Shown: piece after piece, positions 22,516-32,214 of the stretch
Layout of the letters: every line of letters begins with the position of its first letter
How positions within the stretch are numbered: the first letter of the stretch is position 1
Assembly (NCBI GenBank): GCA_029747015.1
Contig: JAKOGI010000057.1
Location: 634,501-698,500, forward strand
Direction: 5' to 3'
DNA from: Carnegiea gigantea
Lineage: Eukaryota > Streptophyta > Magnoliopsida > Caryophyllales > Cactaceae
DNA length: 64,000 nucleotides
Program-made: the position numbers and the translations under genes
Notes under the pieces: generated by a model
Told to the model about the DNA's origin: nothing
Database searches by the model: none
What the model saw: the letters and a program-made list of their open reading frames with translations, nothing else

Positions 22516-23558
22516 GTAACTTCTTCAGATTCTTTATCCAATTAAACCATCTAATCCATGACTTTTATTTTTTAAAGTAGAATCATCATTTTTAGAAATG
22601 AAAAATAAAAATATGTCTATTTTTTTAGATGGGCAAATTTTACACACGCACACAATTTGGCGAGATTGAACTTCGATCTTCTTTGTGAAAACCAAGCATC
22701 CCACCACTAGAATATATACCCAAAAGGGCAAAGAGTATATGCATTATTGAATAGAAAAGGTTTATCAGACTTTTTCCTGGCCTAATTATCAAAATATTCA
22801 TCCAAAAGTGCTCTGAAATGATATCTTATGATAACGGGTGGGTAATGGACTGGGTCTGGTTAGAATAGGGTCGGTCCATTTATAAAGTGGACTGGGTCAT
22901 GGTAGGCTCCCTAATGATTTGGGCCAAGTTGGGCCTTTTATGTAAGTAAATGGGTTGGGTTGGATCGGCCCATGGGCGAACTACTTTTGGCTCATTTTAA
23001 AATGGAATAAACTTGTACAAAAAACTTTATATAATAATTATTATTATATACAAAGCATTGGTAATTGTTTAACTAAGTGTAGCATATAAATTAGTATGAC
23101 AAATAGGTTGAAAAACTAACAGATCATTAAACGGCCGCTAATAGGCCGATCCGATCCGGCCAATTAATATGCTTTAATGGGCCGACCTACTATTGATCAA
23201 GTCCGTTACTGACCCGACCCTTTATTGCCCCTATTTTAAAGAAGTCCACATGTTTGATCTCATAGGCACCCGATCCGTTGTCCACCCCTAATTACGATGT
23301 TCCAATATGTGTCAGTTATTTGCTGCTGTGGGAGTTATTTCCATGAATCTTGTGGTCTTTTTGGTAATTTGTGTGTACTTCACATATAAATTTGGCTTTT
23401 TATAAAGAAACTTTTGCATACTGCTGAAAATTTTGGGAATGATAGGATTTCAAGTCACGAAAATTTATTTGATGTGCTAAATTATTGAGGAATGAATTTT
23501 TTTTCCGTCATTAACAAACATGAAAAGCAAATGTAGAATGACATTCTACTTTCTACAG
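22516..23558 (+). other. P450 copy 2 intron 2
   Basis: Homologous to intron 2 of copy 1 and containing the same hAT-like MITE. It ends in TTTCTACAG. Confidence 0.7.
22833..23290. mobile_element. hAT-like MITE in P450 intron 2, unit B
   Basis: The same insertion as 5012-5421, with ends AACGGGTGGGTAATGG and CCACCCCTA. The flanking repeats are decayed (CTTATGAT / ATTACGAT). Shared position shows it was present before the duplication. Confidence 0.7.
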
Positions 23559-24176
23559 AATATAATTGTAGCAGGAACCGATACAAGTGCTGCCATCGCA
23601 GTTTGGACAATGACAGAGTTGATGAAAAATCCTAGTATAATGAAGAAACTACAAGATGAGCTGAGATCTGTACTTAAAGACAAGAGCTTTGTTGAAGAAA
23701 CTGATGTCCAAAAGCTCGAATTCTTCCAGGCAGTAGTTAAGGAAACTTTTCGATTACACCCTGCAACGCCACTATTGGTTGCCCATGAAGCTGTTCAAAA
23801 ATGCACGGTACAAGGATATGATGTTTTGCCTGAAACATCAGTTTTCATAAATGCATGGGCGATTGGTAGCGATCCCCCATCTTGGAGGGAGCCTGAATTA
23901 TTTATGCCTGAGAGATTTTTGGGGAATTCAATTAACTTTACAGGGCAAGATTTTGAGTTTATTCCTTTCGGGGCAGGAAGAAGAATATGCCCTGGCATGC
24001 TTACGGGTATTGCCGGCTTAGAGCTTGCACTTGCCAATTTGTTGCACACTTTTGACTGGAAAGTACCCACTGATGTGCATGAGGAAGACATTGATTATGA
24101 TGGAGTCCCGGGAGTTACTATGCATAAGAAGAATCCACTTTGCCTGGTGGCAACGAAAAGGACTCATGACACGTAG
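23559..24176 (+). CDS. P450 copy 2 exon 3 (I-helix to heme loop)
   Basis: An open exon of 205 codons plus TAG. Key motifs are NIIVAGTDTSAAIAVW, KETFRLHP, WAIGSDPPSW, PERF, FIPFGAGRRICPGM and HKKNPLCLVATKRTHDT. Its catalytic motifs fit the family consensus better than those of copy 1. The acceptor is CTACAG at 23553-23558. Confidence 0.85.
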   Translation, partial: NIIVAGTDTSAAIAVWTMTELMKNPSIMKKLQDELRSVLKDKSFVEETDVQKLEFFQAVVKETFRLHPATPLLVAHEAVQKCTVQGYDVLPETSVFINAWAIGSDPPSWREPELFMPERFLGNSINFTGQDFEFIPFGAGRRICPGMLTGIAGLELALANLLHTFDWKVPTDVHEEDIDYDGVPGVTMHKKNPLCLVATKRTHDT

Positions 24177-24743
24177 TGGTATTGTATTTGCTACATAGAC
24201 AGCTCATCTGCTTTCATTTTCTTGCCACTGCAATAGGTTTAGAATGAGGCTACCCACAAATAATAACATTTTCATTAGACCACCTACACGTAACTTGCAC
24301 ACGTCTTATTTGAAGGGACTTTGTTATCAAGTTATTTAACTTTGATTCGCATTCTTTTTGCTTGGAAAATGGTTAGTAACAAGAACACTTAAGTAACCCT
24401 TCTCACAAGGGTTCTATCTAAATAATCATCAACTAGAATAGTAGAAGAGGAAGAGGATGAAGTCTGCAATGAAAGAACATGAAAAGAAATGCCATGCGCC
24501 ATATGTGCCAATATTTATGCTGCTCTGTTAGCTTTCTGGTAGGTTTGATGAATCGTAACCCTTCAAACTTTGTGCATAAAAATCCTGATATCTTGTGTCA
24601 TTGTATGATGCTAGCAATTTGTCATGGTGAGTGGATGCTGCCTCGAACAACATGAATGACGATGTTGTCGTCGACCCCAATTTGAACTTTTTTATGTCCA
24701 GTTGCGGTTAACCCCTTGTGACCCATTCCCATTAAAGTTTTTT
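24177..24743 (+). other. 3' flank of P450 copy 2
   Basis: Noncoding, aligned with 6315-6928 in unit A. Nothing else is recognised. Confidence 0.6.
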
Positions 24744-25179
24744 ATATCAATTGAATCATAAACAAAGAGTCATGCATATATGGTTAAATAAGATTTCAAT
24801 CGAAAACCAATTGACAATGTGTGAAATTATTCATAAACTTATATACATGTTGAAACCCTTTAATTTTATCAGTGCAGGGCAAATCCCACTTTCACACTTT
24901 AACACGCCCCTCATATGTGGGCTGCTAATAAGGTGCAACACATGCACATAATTTTAATCAAATAGGGACGGTGAAAAATCAAGATCGAACAACCCCCTCT
25001 GTCGGCCTCTGATACCATTTTTATCAATTGGGTCGTAAATAAAGAGGTATATAACTAAGCTTAAATAAAGTTCTAACCCAAAATCAATTAGCGATGAATA
25101 GAGTAACCTACAAACTTATATACATTCGAACCCTTTAATTTTATCAATGTGGAAGAAACCCTGTGTTCACACTTGAACA
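24744..25179 (-). mobile_element. TRIM (miniature LTR retrotransposon), unit B
   Basis: Same insertion as 6929-7356. The direct repeats are at about 24744-24904 and 25019-25179. At 25007-25018 the plus strand reads CCTCTGATACCA, so the minus strand has TGGTATCAGAGG, an intact tRNA-Met primer site next to the 5' LTR. CGCCCCTC after the left LTR gives the minus-strand polypurine tract. The interior is about 115 bp and noncoding. Confidence 0.8.
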
Positions 25180-25255
25180 ATCTGGCTTCAGCAATAATAA
25201 CATAGTCATTTCCAAATTAAAGGCTCCCGCTAGAAAATGTCTACCCATCTTTGAT

Positions 25256-25852
25256 AGAGCTGGGTAATAGGTCATGTCGGATCGTGTTCGTATTCGTATT
25301 CGTATCGAATTTAAACGGGTTGAGAATTCCTCAACCTGAACCTAACCTGTTTATTAAATAGATTGAAAAATCTTGACCTGTATCCATTTAATTTTTAAAC
25401 GGGTTGACCCGCTTAGCCCGTTTAAGATAAATATGTCAAGTTCAGTCGCTTAATTAATTATTTACACATTTAATATTTTCAACTAATACACAATTACAGT
25501 GTTAAAACTTAAGTTTACATATCACATTAAATAATTACTCTTTGAAATTCCCCAGATTCGTCATAATTCACAATTTCTAAAAATTTTTATATTCTTAATT
25601 ATCTAATAAAAAGTAAATGAATAAATAAAAAATGGAAAAATGAGGCCACCTGTTTAACTCATTTAATTAAACGGGTTAAATAGGCACTTTTTTGTGTCAA
25701 AAATCTCAATCTGAATCTAACCCATTTAATTAAACAGGTTGAACATATCAACCCATTTAATTAAACGGGTAGAAAATTTATAGCCGAATCCACTTAACTT
25801 CGTGTCGGTTTCGAGTCGGTAATTGTATCGGGTCAGCTTTTCCCAACTCTAA
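25256..25852. mobile_element. hAT-like MITE, unit B only
   Basis: Ends are AGAGCTGGGTAAT on the left and the complement of TTAGAGTTGGG on the right. The target duplication TCTTTGAT (8 bp, or 9 bp with a leading A) is at 25248-25255 and 25853-25860. Unit A has the empty site CTCTTTGATATGTC at about 7433. The interior is repeated AACGGGTTGA / TCAACCCGTTT words without an ORF. Confidence 0.8.
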
Positions 25853-25860
25853 TCTTTGAT

Positions 25861-26061
25861 ATGTCAATCTAGGTGCAGCATCAATAGCTAAAACTGCACA
25901 TTTAACATTTAACATTTGGATGATTATACAGAATTCAATTTTCAGGTATTTCCATAAGCTTCATGTAAAATAACTTTGTAACCCTTAAATTTTGAAAATA
26001 ATTGTTGTTTACTTCACCTTGGTGTGAAACAATTTTAAGCCGTCAATCATAGATTTAAGAT
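25861..26061. other. Short intergenic stretch before the 9-kb block
   Basis: Aligned with 7434-7582 of unit A. No feature seen. Confidence 0.5.
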
Positions 26062-26070
26062 ATAAATAAG

Positions 26071-26175
26071 GGAAAAATTACTCCCATGTCCATCGAGGCT
26101 TGGGCTAGTATTTTTCTGACTTGATAAGTTTGAAAAAATATTTCCAGGTCCATCCAAGTTTGGGCAAATATTTCA
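26071..26175 (+). repeat. Left inverted terminal region of the 9-kb block
   Basis: Two direct sub-repeats of about 45 bp share GTCCATC, TTGGGC and TATTT. The region is matched in inverted orientation by 34985-35089. Confidence 0.45.
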
Positions 26176-26338
26176 TAAAACCAAAATTGACCAAACTTAA
26201 CTTTCTAAATTGAATAAAGCACCTTAAACTTTTAAAATTTGCATTTTAACCCCAATTCTTAAAAACTTACTTTCGAAAATTCAAAAATTGTGCTTGTAAT
26301 TTTCTGCTTATTAGTAGAGCTCGACACCCTCTTTCAAT

Positions 26339-26352
26339 TGATATCAGAGCCA
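26339..26352 (+). other. Caulimovirid-type tRNA-Met primer binding site
   Basis: TGATATCAGAGCCA differs by one base from the initiator-tRNA-Met primer site TGGTATCAGAGCCA used by plant pararetroviruses. It lies upstream of the coding remnant at 26429-27068 and downstream of no LTR, as expected for a caulimovirid intergenic region. Confidence 0.65.
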
Positions 26353-26428
26353 CGTGACCAAAAATAATTAAGATAATTAAGTTAATTAGTGATTAATTAA
26401 GCTAATTAACTGTGATTAACTGTGATTA

Positions 26429-27068
26429 ATGCTAGAATCATCGCCTGCTTGCCCTTGACCAAATTATTCACATATTGTTCACTTACCAGAAGACCTTTTT
26501 CCAATAGTACCTCAATTAAACTATATCACTGATATAGTTTTACGATTAAAAGTAGAATCAGTTACAATTAAGACCGAAGTCAAGAAGTTTAAGAAGCAAA
26601 TATCGGTAATTCACATTTCTCTAGTTAAAGAAGTAAGACATAGCGAAAAAGTTACTTCCAATATTAGTACTCCATTTCAGCATAGATATCTTTTCCAAAA
26701 TCCAAAAAACAAAATTTCATTTCCTTTGCACGATATAAAATCCCAAAAGAAATCAGGTGAAAAATTGGCCGAAAAAACAGAAAAAGAAGAAGAAGATGGA
26801 GTATAAGCAGTATACTCTTGAACAACTACAGAATATGTTCAAGAAATAATAGAATCCAGAAGAATTAAACAAGATCATGGGCACAATTAGTGATAAATAT
26901 GACGTTTTATCTGATGATAATGAAGCAACTAATAATATCTTATGAGAAGAAGAAATATATCAGCAGATGAACTTCATTAAACTAGAAGATCTTAATGTGT
27001 TGCCTTTAGAAGAAATTAGAAGAAAATTAGATAAAAAATATAGTAAAATGGCTGTTGAAGATGAGATT
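26429..27068 (+). pseudogene. Endogenous caulimovirid, 5' coding remnant
   Basis: Following the primer site and an AT-rich leader, this stretch has lysine- and glutamate-rich coding character in shifting frames, with several stops. It is the position of the first viral coding region. It shares base composition with the RT remnant at 32215-33125 and is cut off at 27068 by the copia C2 LTR. I recognise no specific domain, so the assignment rests on context (primer site upstream, viral RT downstream in the same block and strand). It is non-functional. Confidence 0.5.
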
Positions 27069-27597
27069 TGTTAGGAATAATATTAGAGCAACAATAATAG
27101 CAGAAGCAATAGGATGAGTTAGAGATTCAGAATTCAAGTGAATAACAGAAAACAGAAATAAGAAGACAAGAAATTTAACGTGGAAAACCCAACGCGGGAA
27201 AAACCACGGACGGTGACAGCACCAGAACAATTCACTATGGGTAGGAAGAACACAACACGATCACAATCACCACAGTGATTTGATCTAAGAGCAGAATTAC
27301 AACCTCTCTATTGTAATTTCTCACAAAGTACTTCTACCTCTCAATGTATGTATGAGTAGTGGAGTTAGTTTAGATCCTAGGTAAGTCCCCTTTATATAGG
27401 GGCAGGAAGGCTAGGATGAGGAAACCCTAGCCACTACGGTATCTTGATCACCAAACCTCATCTTTCCAAAAAGGAAAAAATCTTCAACCCAAAATATAAA
27501 AATAATATAATTTCCATAATATAGAAGATCTCAAACACACAATATGATCTTAGATTCCAAGTAGCCGGTAAAAGGGATTTGGGCCATAAACCCAACA
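27069..27597 (-). repeat. C2 3' LTR
   Basis: 529 bp, TG...CA. It lacks the GGCACG-rich island found in the 5' LTR. Confidence 0.8.
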
Positions 27598-27817
27598 ATC
27601 TCCACCTTGGACCAAAATCCAACACTATCTCTCGATCACGGTCATCGTACCCCGAAGAGTGACGCCCCCCAAGGGGCAATGCCCCGAAGGGCGCTCAAAT
27701 ACTGGGAATGCTAACTAAGTCCAAGCAATGCTTTAACTTAGCTCTGGGAGATGACTTATATGAACCTTTGTTCATATAGCCTGTCGTAGTAGATGCCTGC
27801 AAGACATAGAGGCCTCC

Positions 27818-29038
27818 TTACCTCAAACCCTTCAGTAGAATCCGACTGCCCTTCGAGACCTTTAGAATTCCACCTTCAGCTGAATATTTGCACCCCTTGG
27901 ATTCAAGGGTGCCCAAAGAGATGAGGTTACACTTCAAGTCAGGAACGTGACGAACATTCGATAAAGTCCTGACAACACCATCATGAGTCTTGATTTTAAC
28001 AGTACCAATTCCAGTTACATTAAATTGGGAATTATTACCCATGTGAACAACAGTTGAGTCAACTGGATCATATGTTGAAAACCAATCCTTGTGAGGACAC
28101 ATATGATAGGTACACCCAGAATCAAGAATCCAATCAGAATCGCTCCCCCTTTCAGTAGAGGTAGCAAACAGAACGTCACCATCAGAATCAGATTCAGCAA
28201 ACGAAGTTTCAGCATGCTCATTAGAATTATCTTCTTCTTTCTCCTTCTTCTTTTGCAGTTTCCAATAGTTAGCAATAATATGACCCAATTTACCACAGTA
28301 ATTGCAGGTCTTACCAGCATGAGGATTTTTAGACTTAGAACGGTTCTTACTCCTATTACCGTTCCCCTTTTCAGTTGTTGTACCCCTTACTGCTAATCCC
28401 TCAGCAGAATCAGCATGAATGTCAAGATCAAACTTCTCCTTAGACAACAGGGTTGACTTAACATCTTCAAATGATATAGTATTAGAATTACTATATAGTA
28501 TAATCTCCTTAAAGTGTTTATAAGAAGGGGGTAACGACACAACAAGTAAAATAGCCTTATCCTCATCCTCAACTTTCACATCTAAACTCTCCAAATATAC
28601 CAGGATAGAGTTAAACTCATTCAAATGCTTTTGGATAGGGGTACCTTCAGCCATACGAAAGGTATACAATATTTCCTTTAAACGGATCTTGTTGGCGAGA
28701 CTCTTCGTCATGTAGAGTTCCTCCAGCAGAGCCCAAAGATCCACCGCAGTTGTCTTATCAAGCACCTCTCGCAGGACATGTGGTGCTAAGCACAACTGTA
28801 TGGCTGAAACCGCCTTCAACTCCAGTTCCTCCCATTCGTCCTCCGTCAACAACCCACGTCTCTTCTTTACATCTTCAGCCCACTGTTCTTCTGTCATCTT
28901 CTCAGGTTTCACGTGAGGTCCCTTCAGAACCTTCCACAACCCGTGCTGAATGAGAACTGCTCTCATCTGCACCTTCCAGAGATTAAAACTAATCTCCCCA
29001 TCGAATTTCTGAATATCTACCCTCATGATAGAAGACAT
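27818..29038 (-). CDS. C2 gag-protease protein, 406 residues, open
   Basis: A single open frame from the ATG at 29036-29038. Residues 1-210 are a copia gag (UBN2-type) domain with FDGEISFNLWKVQMRAVL near the start. A basic stretch rich in KNRSKSK precedes a zinc knuckle at about 245-258, CNYCGKLGHIIANY, whose last Cys is replaced by Tyr. The aspartic protease core WILDSGCTYHM is at about 303-313. The frame ends soon after the protease. Integrase and RT are deleted, not frameshifted: the next 220 bp lead straight to the 3' LTR. It is the longest open frame in the window. Expression would have to come from the 5' LTR at 29065-29691. Confidence 0.85.
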   Translation of the reverse strand: MSSIMRVDIQKFDGEISFNLWKVQMRAVLIQHGLWKVLKGPHVKPEKMTEEQWAEDVKKRRGLLTEDEWEELELKAVSAIQLCLAPHVLREVLDKTTAVDLWALLEELYMTKSLANKIRLKEILYTFRMAEGTPIQKHLNEFNSILVYLESLDVKVEDEDKAILLVVSLPPSYKHFKEIILYSNSNTISFEDVKSTLLSKEKFDLDIHADSAEGLAVRGTTTEKGNGNRSKNRSKSKNPHAGKTCNYCGKLGHIIANYWKLQKKKEKEEDNSNEHAETSFAESDSDGDVLFATSTERGSDSDWILDSGCTYHMCPHKDWFSTYDPVDSTVVHMGNNSQFNVTGIGTVKIKTHDGVVRTLSNVRHVPDLKCNLISLGTLESKGCKYSAEGGILKVSKGSRILLKGLR

Positions 29039-29064
29039 CCTATAACCAAAGCTCTGATACCACT

Positions 29065-29691
29065 TGTTAGGATTAATATTAGAGCAACAACAATAGCGGA
29101 AGCGATAGGATGAGTTAGAGATTCAGAATTCAAGTGAATAACAGAAAACAGAAATAAGAAGACAAGAGATTTAACGTGGAAAACCCAAATCGGGAAAAAC
29201 CACGGACGGCGACAGCACACCGACAAATTTCACTATGAGCAGAGTAGTACACCACAATCACTTCAGTGATTAAGAGCAGAATTACAATACTCTCAATTGT
29301 ATTCTCTCACCAATAACCTCACTCTCTCAATGTGTTTTCTATACTGGAGTTATGGAGTTCTTTAGATCCTAGGCTTGACCCCCTTTATATAGGGTCTAAA
29401 CAGTAGGGGTTTTCCCTTTAAAGTAGAACCCTAGCCGCCAGGAGGAATCCCCCTCGGAGACAGAAACCCTAACCGCCATCCGAAAGAGGCGGCGAAAAGA
29501 CACGTGGCACGACCGTGCCACGTGGCACGGTCACCCCGTGCCGCATGGCACGGTCGTGCCACATGGCACGGCACCCCCGTGCCAATTTTCTGCCCCTCTC
29601 GCCTTGGTGCTCCTTCGTTGTGGCACGCCCGTGCTCGCGCAGCGTCGTCCCATCGTGCCGGTACTCGAATTTTGGGCCATAAAACCCAACA
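29065..29691 (-). repeat. C2 5' LTR with GGCACG-rich island
   Basis: 627 bp, TG...CA. The part at about 29500-29670 contains many CGTGCCA / TGGCACG words in both orientations, forming overlapping short palindromes, and is far richer in GC than anything around it. Confidence 0.8.
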
Positions 29692-29695
29692 ATCA

Positions 29696-30684
29696 CCCCT
29701 AATCCAAAAAAAATTGTAATAAACGTTAAAGAGGTGAAAAATAGCATAAGTAGACATCCATAAAAAAAGACACAAAAACCTTGGACACTCCTTGCATCAC
29801 ACTAACTTGCGGGCCCAAGGACCACTACCAACATCATTTTTTTAAAAAAAATGAAAACTGTGGACTACAGCTGTAACATGCATTAAACTTAGATAAAAAT
29901 AATAAAATTAAATTTCTTTAGTCTCTCTCTTCCTCTCACAGTCTCTCTCTTTCTCTGTCTGTCACACTTTGTGTCTCTTTTTCAATTCTTTCAGCAAGAC
30001 ATTTTAGAGGGAAGGTGGAAGATGGCATCTCCATTGTTGAAGTTTAAAGACTCGAAGTCGACTGTTGACCACCAAATTCCATCCACAGAGCACCACCCAT
30101 GACCACGACCATTGGCCACAATTTTGTCCCTTGAATACCTCTATTTCTTCCCATTTTTCCTGGCTTTGGATCCATTGCTCATTTCCCCCAGTGCCTTCTT
30201 GTGACACTATACGACCCAAAAACAAATGCATCACTATGTAAAGAAATTGACGATGACACATCAAAGAAATGAGATAAAAATGGGACCAATTTGGTTAAAT
30301 GCGACTTTTCATTTATTTATTTATTTTCTTTTAAATAAAATAACTTATAAGCAGTCTGATGAAAATGCAGTGAGTAATTTATTTATTTTGTTTTTTGTGC
30401 ATATAGTGACGAACGTTAATCTAATCTAAATGCCTAATTCCGCTACTGGAGAGCAACAACCAGCACGGCGATTGACGAGAACAAGACTGAGCACTTATCA
30501 CTACTTGTCAGCTTGATTGCATTATGAAACCTAATCATGTTTGGCTAGATTGTTGACGACAATTGAGTCCTTTCGATTCATCAAGAGATAGAGAGAGGCG
30601 TGTACATCATACCTTATAATTTGAATTTCATCTTCGCGGGTGATGTGCCTTATAATTTATGAATATCACTGTCCGTATGAACAG
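29696..30684. repeat. Dispersed segment, third copy (inside the 9-kb block)
   Basis: Homologous to 9222-11009 and 37140-38201, closest to the latter. It lacks the TRIM, keeping the site CACGACCATTGGCC. It directly abuts the C2 LTR on the left and unrelated gypsy sequence on the right. No gene is recognised. Confidence 0.7.
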
Positions 30685-31089
30685 TGGGGTGAAAAGTTAG
30701 TGCTTTGATGTCATCCATGAAACAGAGAGCCTTTATGAGTACTTTTTGTTTATATGCAGGCCGATATCTTTATTATATGGGTGATTTGGTTAGTTAGAAT
30801 GCACACAGTATTCTCCCTTGTATATTTATGTGCCTTAGTTGTAAATCCAAACTGTTTTTCTGTTTCTGTTTCTCTTTTCCTTTTTCATTTTCTTTTTCTA
30901 GATTTTGTGGGTATCTCTTCTGCAAACCTTCACGAGACCTCACTCGTCGACTTGGGGGAACCAAGGGGTTTAAAAGGCTTGTCGCATACACTAAATGCAA
31001 CCGTTATTCCTACGAAAGTGAGTTAGGTTCTTAGACTAGTTTTTCCTTTGTTTTGCTCGAGGACGAGCAAAAGATAGGTATGAGGTATT
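30685..31089 (+). mobile_element. Ty3/gypsy 3' untranslated tail
   Basis: Noncoding sequence with the motif TTGCTCGAGGACGAGCAAAAG shortly before an LTR start. A palindromic CTCGAGGACGAG stretch is common just upstream of the 3' LTR in plant gypsy elements. No coding domain remains. Confidence 0.5.
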
Positions 31090-32200
31090 TGTTAGGTGAT
31101 AATTACGTACCTCTGTTACCTAATTTTAGCTCGTATAATAATATAATATTTGGGATTTTTACTTGTTTTATTTGCTTTTGTAGGTAATAAACTTCAATCG
31201 TGCAAAAGCCACGAAAAGGAGCAAAGACAAATAAGAAATGCCAAAGACGGCAAGAAAGGAGGACGGGTGGCCGTGCCACCGTGCCATAAAATTGGCACGG
31301 TGGCGTCGTGCAACGTGGCAAGGTTGTGCCACCCTAGTACGGTTCGCTTACTCGCCCGATATTCTATTTAAGCCCATTCAGGCGTTTTTGTTCGAGATCT
31401 TCCTGGCGCTCTTTCTGCGACTTTTTAGGAGTTCTTAGCTTAGGTTTACCCAATAAAAACCCCACTTAGGGGGGTTAGATTAGGTTAGTTTTCTGTATAA
31501 TTTGCAGAAGACGTATGGATTTCAAGATTCAATGCTAAGTTTTTCTTTTCTCTCTCTCTTTATTTTCATGTTTTTGAGTTTGTTTGATAATTCAATAGAA
31601 TATTGTTTTGCTTTGGTTTCAATGTTTAAGGCCTTCATCTTTGGTTGTAGTTTGTTCTTGATGGCTAATTGATCTTGGTTAGGTCTTTACCCACCTTATT
31701 CATGCTTAAATTTAGCGTTTTCTTTTATGCCCGCCTAGTGTTCAATGAAATGCTTGAAAGAGTTTTCATCTGTGTTTTGGGGCATTCGACTTATGATAAG
31801 AGGTGAGATTGATTGTCTACTGTGGGTAGAGAGAATAGTTGGGATTCGGATATGAAAATAGTCTCGATCGCTAGTTAGGTCAAGGGTTGTCAATCTTATA
31901 GTTTCATTAAGCTAATCCTATAAAAATAGGAGGTTAGATCAATTAGACTAATTCATGACCCTTGAGATAGGGCTTGGATGGTCTTTAATGATGCAACCGA
32001 TCATCTCTGAATACTAGCATAACTTGAAAAGGTTAAGGTTTGACTTGATTTGTTGGTTTATCTCATATTTAATCATAATCGAAGTCTTTGTTTTTGTTTT
32101 AGTAGTTCAGTTCTATTTTCTATCCCCCTTTTTGTTTCGGCTAGCTTGAGACGCTTTAGTTAGTTTTGGTACTTGCAAACCCAACTACCCGCAGACGACA
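31090..32200 (+). repeat. Ty3/gypsy LTR (3' LTR of a truncated element)
   Basis: It begins TGTTAGGTGATAATTACG directly after the tail at 31089. It contains a GGCACGG/CCGTGCC cluster at about 31270-31340 and a TATTTAAG promoter-like site at about 31364. The right end is not sharply defined; it gives way to caulimovirid coding sequence near 32200. Confidence 0.5.
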
Positions 32201-32214
32201 CCCCGAGTACTCAA

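Larger units (their letters stand above)
17839..24176 (+). pseudogene. Cytochrome P450, CYP83-like (CYP71 clan), copy 2, frameshifted and transposon-interrupted
   Basis: This paralogue of copy 1 has the same three-exon structure: exon 1 17839-18455, exon 2 split as 18844-18888 and 22237-22515, exon 3 23559-24176. Exon 1 carries a 1-nt deletion at about 18141-18144, giving a TGA at 18151, and a 2-nt deletion at about 18410. Exon 2 is interrupted by a 3.3-kb copia element. Exon 3 is open and closer to family consensus than copy 1: AGTDTS in the I-helix, KETFRLHP, PERF, FGAGRRICPG. It cannot make a full P450. The last exon could only be read from some other promoter, for which there is no evidence. 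Confidence 0.85.
27069..29691 (-). mobile_element. Copia C2, gag-protease only (minus strand)
   Basis: The LTRs at 27069-27597 and 29065-29691 begin TGTTAGGA and end CCCAACA in plus orientation. The plus strand at 29053-29064 reads CTCTGATACCAC, giving the minus-strand primer site TGGTATCAGAGC. After the left LTR, ATCTCCACCTT gives the minus-strand polypurine tract. Integrase, RT and RNase H are missing. The flanking 5-mers (AGATT and ATCAC) do not match, and the right LTR has a GC-rich section absent from the left, so this may be a recombinant of two copies. Confidence 0.8.

Noticed and set aside
26800..27010. Possible movement-protein gene in the caulimovirid fragment
   Set aside because: The stretch is too degraded to show any movement-protein motif, so I describe it only as a coding remnant.
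29500..29600. Regularly repeated palindromes as a possible CRISPR-like array
   Set aside because: The spacing is irregular, there are no unique spacers, and the context is a plant LTR.
29431..29775. Overlapping open frames in the GGCACG island
   Set aside because: Artefacts of GC-rich palindromic repeats inside an LTR; no codon preference or family match.
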